Assembly (NCBI RefSeq): GCF_036250735.1
Contig: NZ_CP109430.1
Span: forward strand, 7,068,001-7,132,000
DNA length: 64,000 nucleotides
Reading direction: 5' to 3'
From: Streptosporangium sp. NBC_01495
GTDB lineage: Bacteria > Actinomycetota > Actinomycetes > Streptosporangiales > Streptosporangiaceae
Part shown: positions 60,869-64,000 of the stretch, piece after piece
Position numbering within the stretch: the first letter of the stretch is position 1
How the letters are laid out: each line of letters starts with the position of its first letter
Notes under the pieces: generated by a model
The model's input: only the letters and a program-made list of their open reading frames with translations
Database searches by the model: none
Told to the model about the DNA's origin: nothing
Position numbers and translations under genes: made by a program

Positions 60869-62125
60869 TCACGTCTCCACCCGGCGGGTCACGCGCAGCA
60901 CGGCCACGAAGAACGGCGCGCCGACGAAGGCGGTCACCACCCCGATCGGCAGCTCGGCGGGCGCGAGCACGGTCCTCGCGATCAGGTCGGCGAGGACCAG
61001 GAAGGCGGCCCCGCCGATCAGCGAGATCGGCAGCACGATCCGGTACGACGCCCCGGCCAGGCGACGGACCACGTGCGGCACGACGATGCCGACGAAGCCG
61101 ATCAGCCCGCTGACCGCGACGGCCGCCGCGGTGGCGAGGGAGGCGGCGAGCAGCACGATGAGGCGGACGCGGGCGGCGTTCAGGCCGAGGGTGACCGCCT
61201 CGTCGTCGCCGACCGAGAGCACGTCGAGGAGCCTGCCGTGCAGCAGCATGACCACCACCGAGACGACGGCGTACGGGACGACGAGCGTGACCTGGCCCCA
61301 GCCGCCGCCGACGTCGCCGAGGATCCAGGCGTAGATGCGCTGGAGCTCCTCCACCTTGAGCTGCTGCAGGAACGTCTGGATGGCGGTGAGGAAGGAGGTG
61401 ACCGCGACGCCCGCGAGAACCAGCGTGGCGGTGCCGCCGCCCCGGCCCGCCACGCTGCCCAGCGCGTAGGCGAGCAGCACGCCGCCGACGGCCCCGGCGA
61501 AGGCCGCGGCGGGAATGCCGATCGCCTCGACGTCGCCACCGGTGAAGACGATCGCCGCCGTGGTCGTCAGACCGGCGCCCGCGGCGGCTCCCAGCAGGTA
61601 GGGGTCCGCGAGCGGATTGCGGAAGACGCCCTGGTAGCCGGCTCCGGCGACGGCCAGCAGACCGCCGACGATCGCGGCGAGCAGGACCCGGGGCAGCCTC
61701 AGCTCGGTCAGCAGGCCCAGCTCGACCGGGGCCAGCCCCGAGTCCACCGAGACGAACGGCAGCCAGTCGAGCAACTGGAGCATCACGCCGCGCGGCGCGA
61801 TGCCCGCCGCGCCGACCAGCAGCCCGGCGAGCATGCTCGCCAGGAGCACCCCCACGGCCGAGAGCGCCACCGGCGGACTCAGCCTGGCCGCCTGCCTCCC
61901 CTGGACACCGGTCTCCCGAGCCTTGGTGCCAGTGCCTGTGCCTGTGCCGGAGCCTGTGTTGGTACCAGCGTCCGTGCCGGAGGCGGTGTCCGTGCCTGTG
62001 TTCGTACCGGTGTCCGTGCCTGTGTTCGTGCCGGAGGCGGGAGGCGACGATCCCGAGGCCGCGTCGCCCGGACCCACCGGATGTCCGGGGCGGACATCTC
62101 GACCTTCTGAACGGGGAGAAAGCAT
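60869..62125 (-). CDS. btuC: Corrinoid ABC transporter permease
   Basis: The 418-aa FecCD/BtuC-type permease has about ten membrane spans. Landmarks: LRLPRVLLAAIVGGLLAVAG, GVFRNPLADPYLLGAAAGAG, GFVGIVVPHVVRRLAG and APAELPIGVVTAFVGAPFF. The N-terminal ~70 residues are unusual: a soluble Gly/Thr/Asp-rich tract (GTNTGTDTGTNTGTDT and variants) encoded by repetitive DNA. The ATG 62125 has GAGGGA upstream and begins 23 bp after btuF, so the tract appears to be translated. Confidence 0.9.
   Translation of the reverse strand: MLSPRSEGRDVRPGHPVGPGDAASGSSPPASGTNTGTDTGTNTGTDTASGTDAGTNTGSGTGTGTGTKARETGVQGRQAARLSPPVALSAVGVLLASMLAGLLVGAAGIAPRGVMLQLLDWLPFVSVDSGLAPVELGLLTELRLPRVLLAAIVGGLLAVAGAGYQGVFRNPLADPYLLGAAAGAGLTTTAAIVFTGGDVEAIGIPAAAFAGAVGGVLLAYALGSVAGRGGGTATLVLAGVAVTSFLTAIQTFLQQLKVEELQRIYAWILGDVGGGWGQVTLVVPYAVVSVVVMLLHGRLLDVLSVGDDEAVTLGLNAARVRLIVLLAASLATAAAVAVSGLIGFVGIVVPHVVRRLAGASYRIVLPISLIGGAAFLVLADLIARTVLAPAELPIGVVTAFVGAPFFVAVLRVTRRVET
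61922..62041. repeat. Simple-sequence tract inside btuC (Thr/Gly codons)
   Basis: Short units such as GTGCCT, GTGTTCGTACCG and GTGTCC alternate over about 120 bp on the plus strand, encoding the Thr/Gly/Asp/Asn tract of the permease N-terminus. All changes keep the frame. Confidence 0.75.
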
Positions 62126-62148
62126 CTCTCGTTCCCTCTTGACGCCGG

Positions 62149-63099
62149 TCAGCCCGCCGCCGCCTTCTGGACGGCGTCGCCGACCTGCCTGGCGAGGTCG
62201 ACGACGCGCGGCCCCCAGCGGGAGGCGACATCGTCGTCGAGGAGGACGACCCGGTCGTTCTTGACGGCGGAGAGCCTGGACCAGCCGGGACGCTTGGCAA
62301 GGGTGTCCCTGGACTGGCCGCAGCACTTGGTGTCGGCCAGGAAGACGAGGTCGGGGTCGGCCTGGGCGACGAACTCGGCGGAGAGCTTGGGGTAGCCGCC
62401 GGCCGGGTCGGGAGCCTTGTCGGCGATGTTGGTCATGCCGAACAGCCCGTAGATCTGGCCGATGAAGGTGGTGGAGGTGGCCGAATAAGGGGTGGTGTCC
62501 AGCTCGTGGTAGTAGGTGAGTTTCGCGTCCTTCGGCGCGGCGGCGGTGATCTCGTCGAGCTGCTTTCTCATCCCGGCGACGAGCTCGGCGGCCCTGTCGC
62601 CGTTGCCGGTGGCGGCGCCGAGGTCGGTGATCTGGTCGTAGGCCTCGTCGAGCTTGGTCGCGGCGGGCTCCAGCAGCACGGGGACGCCGACCTTGCCCAG
62701 CGCGGCCACGACGCTGTCGGCGTCGTTGGCGACCACCACCAGGTCGGGTTTCCTGGCGATGATCGCTTCCACGTTCGGCTTGAAACCGGACAGGTCGCTC
62801 TTCGGCGCCTCGGCGGGATGGGTGGACCGGTCGTCCACCGCCACGACCTGCGGTCCGGCGCCGATCGCGAACAGGCTCTCGGTGGCGGTGGGCGACAGCG
62901 AGACGATCCGCTCGGGCCTCCTGGCGACGGCGACGGAGCCGTTGCCCGCCTCGACGGTGACGGGGAATCCCGCCGCCGAGGGGGTGGCCGCCGTGGTCGC
63001 GGAGGCGGCCGGGGGCTGGGCGGGGGAGCTCTGGCCGCACCCGGCCAGGGTCAGCGCGGCGAGCAGGGCACCGGCGAGGGCGCTGCGTACGGGCCTCAC
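62149..63099 (-). CDS. btuF: Corrinoid-binding lipoprotein of ABC transporter
   Basis: The 316-aa substrate-binding protein has a lipobox (LTLAGC) and the helical-backbone fold of FecB/BtuF: ERIVSLSPTATESLFAIGAG, FKPNVEAIIARKPDLVVV, and GLFGMTNIADKAPDPAGGYP. A CC pair lies in LADTKCCGQS. The GTG 63099 has AAGGA seven bases upstream. It is the first gene after the cobalamin riboswitch and heads the btuF-btuC-btuD-cbiZ operon. Confidence 0.92.
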   Translation of the reverse strand: MRPVRSALAGALLAALTLAGCGQSSPAQPPAASATTAATPSAAGFPVTVEAGNGSVAVARRPERIVSLSPTATESLFAIGAGPQVVAVDDRSTHPAEAPKSDLSGFKPNVEAIIARKPDLVVVANDADSVVAALGKVGVPVLLEPAATKLDEAYDQITDLGAATGNGDRAAELVAGMRKQLDEITAAAPKDAKLTYYHELDTTPYSATSTTFIGQIYGLFGMTNIADKAPDPAGGYPKLSAEFVAQADPDLVFLADTKCCGQSRDTLAKRPGWSRLSAVKNDRVVLLDDDVASRWGPRVVDLARQVGDAVQKAAAG

Positions 63100-63177
63100 A
63101 CGAGGTCCTTTCAGTTGCCGGAACCGAGAGACCCAGGAGAGACGGGTCACCCTTTTCCACGAGGGTCGACGTCGACG

Positions 63178-63290
63178 CGGCGGAGGCGACCTGGCTCGAC
63201 CTCTGGGGGCCATGACAGTTGCGGGACAGCGCCGGGCTCACACCGGACTTCGCTCACGCTGCGCGTCAGACGAACGGTATCAATCCCACC
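63178..63290 (-). promoter_or_regulatory. Cobalamin riboswitch
   Basis: On the minus strand the conserved core reads GGTGTGAGCCCGGCGC then TGTCCCGCAACTGTCATGG, and the 3' part GAGCCAGGTCGCC, matching the adenosylcobalamin aptamer consensus in order and spacing. It lies about 80 nt before the btuF start. The leader between (63100-63177) can fold around GGGTGACCC and probably holds the expression platform. When B12 is bound, operon expression should drop. Ends are approximate. Confidence 0.9.
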
Positions 63291-63353
63291 GGGCGTCCCC
63301 CGAGGGTCCTCGACGTCATGGCTCCCGGCACGTGCCCTCCGGCGAACCGCTCC

Positions 63354-64000
63354 TCAGCCGAGCTGTTCCTCGGCGGCGGCGATGATCTCCTGCAGACGCA
63401 GGCCGTGCGCGGCGTCCAGGGGGTGGCCGCCACCGCGCCGTACGGTCAGCGCGAACTCGGCGAGCATGAGGGAGAAGACGTCGGAGCCCAGCCGGGTGCC
63501 GTCGAGGGACTCCCTGCCGAGCCGTCCGTAGATCTCGACGTCGGAGGGCGGGTTCTCACCCGGCACGCTCATGCACAGCGACGCCTCGCTGACCGCGCCG
63601 GTCTCGTGTTCGAGCAGCAGGCCGACCCAGCCCAGCGGGTTGCCGTGCGCCCGGACCCCGACGACCCTGCCGAGTGCCGCGTCCAGCATGTCGATCATGT
63701 GCGGGCCGACGTCGAGGATCGCGCCGCGCTCCAGCCGCCAGGAGGTGGCGAAGGCCCCGCCGAGCATCGCCCCGGAGACGTTGGCCGCCCGCCCGCCGAA
63801 CGGCTCGATGGCCGACACCCTGGCCAGGAAGGCACGGGTGGCGGGAGAGTAACGCCAGGTGAGGACCATCTGCGAGGCCACTCCCGCCTCGGCGACCGCC
63901 TCGGCCAGCCGCCGGGCCCCGTCCAGGTCGGCGGCGAGCGGTTTCTCCAGCAGCAGCGCCTTGCCCGCCTTGGCGGCGCGCACCCCCAGCTCGGCCTGGA
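63354..64000 (-). CDS. Gfo/Idh/MocA family oxidoreductase, 5' end outside window
   Basis: The visible 215 C-terminal residues begin in the EKPLA motif (GKALLLEKPLAADLDGARRL), where the Lys is a catalytic/NAD-binding landmark. The C-terminal domain then has MVLTWRYSPATRAFLARV, LERGAILDVGPHMIDMLDAALG and a typical end, DAAHGLRLQEIIAAAEEQLG. It is an NAD(P)-dependent sugar or cyclitol oxidoreductase by family; substrate unknown. The start is beyond the right edge. Its stop is about 64 bp upstream of the riboswitch aptamer. Confidence 0.9.
   Translation of the reverse strand, partial: QAELGVRAAKAGKALLLEKPLAADLDGARRLAEAVAEAGVASQMVLTWRYSPATRAFLARVSAIEPFGGRAANVSGAMLGGAFATSWRLERGAILDVGPHMIDMLDAALGRVVGVRAHGNPLGWVGLLLEHETGAVSEASLCMSVPGENPPSDVEIYGRLGRESLDGTRLGSDVFSLMLAEFALTVRRGGGHPLDAAHGLRLQEIIAAAEEQLG

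Overview
This window is high-GC DNA with many GTG and a few TTG starts and dense, often overlapping genes. It looks chromosomal and actinobacterial. A mycelial actinomycete of the Streptosporangiales/Streptomycetales kind is likely, because it carries SARP/BTAD regulators, a DUF5753 XRE plus DUF397 pair, an F420 reductase, a class I terpene cyclase, WXG100-type proteins, DUF3467/DUF6421 proteins and an auxiliary-type tryptophanyl-tRNA synthetase. No phage, transposase, CRISPR array, rRNA or tRNA was recognised. The genus is inferred from gene content only.

Layout. 1-5.3 kb: an edge-truncated thioesterase-fold gene, a glutamine-synthetase-like glnA2 with a GlnR-box-like site upstream, then a three-gene unit of terpene-synthase-like pseudoenzyme, EF-hand protein and intact terpene synthase. 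5.4-11.1 kb: histidine kinase, a response regulator fused to a SARP/BTAD module, and a second paralogous kinase. 11.2-13.9 kb: two secreted proteins separated by a repeat-rich intergenic region. 13.9-19.7 kb: NAD+ synthetase, a lower-GC island with a lipoprotein, a WXG100-like protein and a 598-aa ESX-substrate-like protein, then the XRE/DUF397 pair. 19.7-23.2 kb: a TetR-controlled DHA2 exporter and a second MFS transporter. 23.5-29.4 kb: metabolism (panB, threonine-dehydratase-like, trans-sulfuration enzyme, F420:NADPH oxidoreductase, methionine aminopeptidase).

29.5-34.4 kb: a lone HATPase domain, a CopC and CopD-CtaG copper/cytochrome-oxidase pair, and an XRE-TPR regulator transcribed away from a 58-aa exported peptide, which resembles a cytoplasmic peptide-pheromone circuit. 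34.4-41 kb: a structured non-coding stretch, a 996-aa AfsR-type regulator and an isolated xanthine-dehydrogenase-like molybdenum subunit. 41-46.1 kb: a disordered repeat/SecD-like/Excalibur membrane protein, alanine dehydrogenase, a DUF3105/DUF305 pair and a DUF3467 protein. 46.2-51.2 kb: a minus-strand operon of DUF6421 protein, SDR, threonine aldolase, a 17-codon Trp-containing leader peptide, an attenuator-like hairpin and TrpRS.

51.4-59.2 kb: alpha carbonic anhydrase, a lipoprotein, a membrane protein, an orphan NarL regulator, a transmembrane Ser/Thr kinase coupled to a pseudo-protease/zinc-ribbon membrane protein, and a Uma2 nuclease-fold protein. 59.2-63.3 kb: a cobalamin riboswitch followed by btuF-btuC-btuD-cbiZ (corrinoid uptake and salvage). 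The window ends inside a Gfo/Idh/MocA oxidoreductase.

The strongest candidates for little-described biology are the regulator/exported-peptide pair (32.9-34.4 kb), the dead-plus-live terpene synthase trio (2.6-5.3 kb), the BTAD-REC-LuxR fusion (7.5-9.0 kb) and the Trp-leader operon (46.2-51.2 kb).
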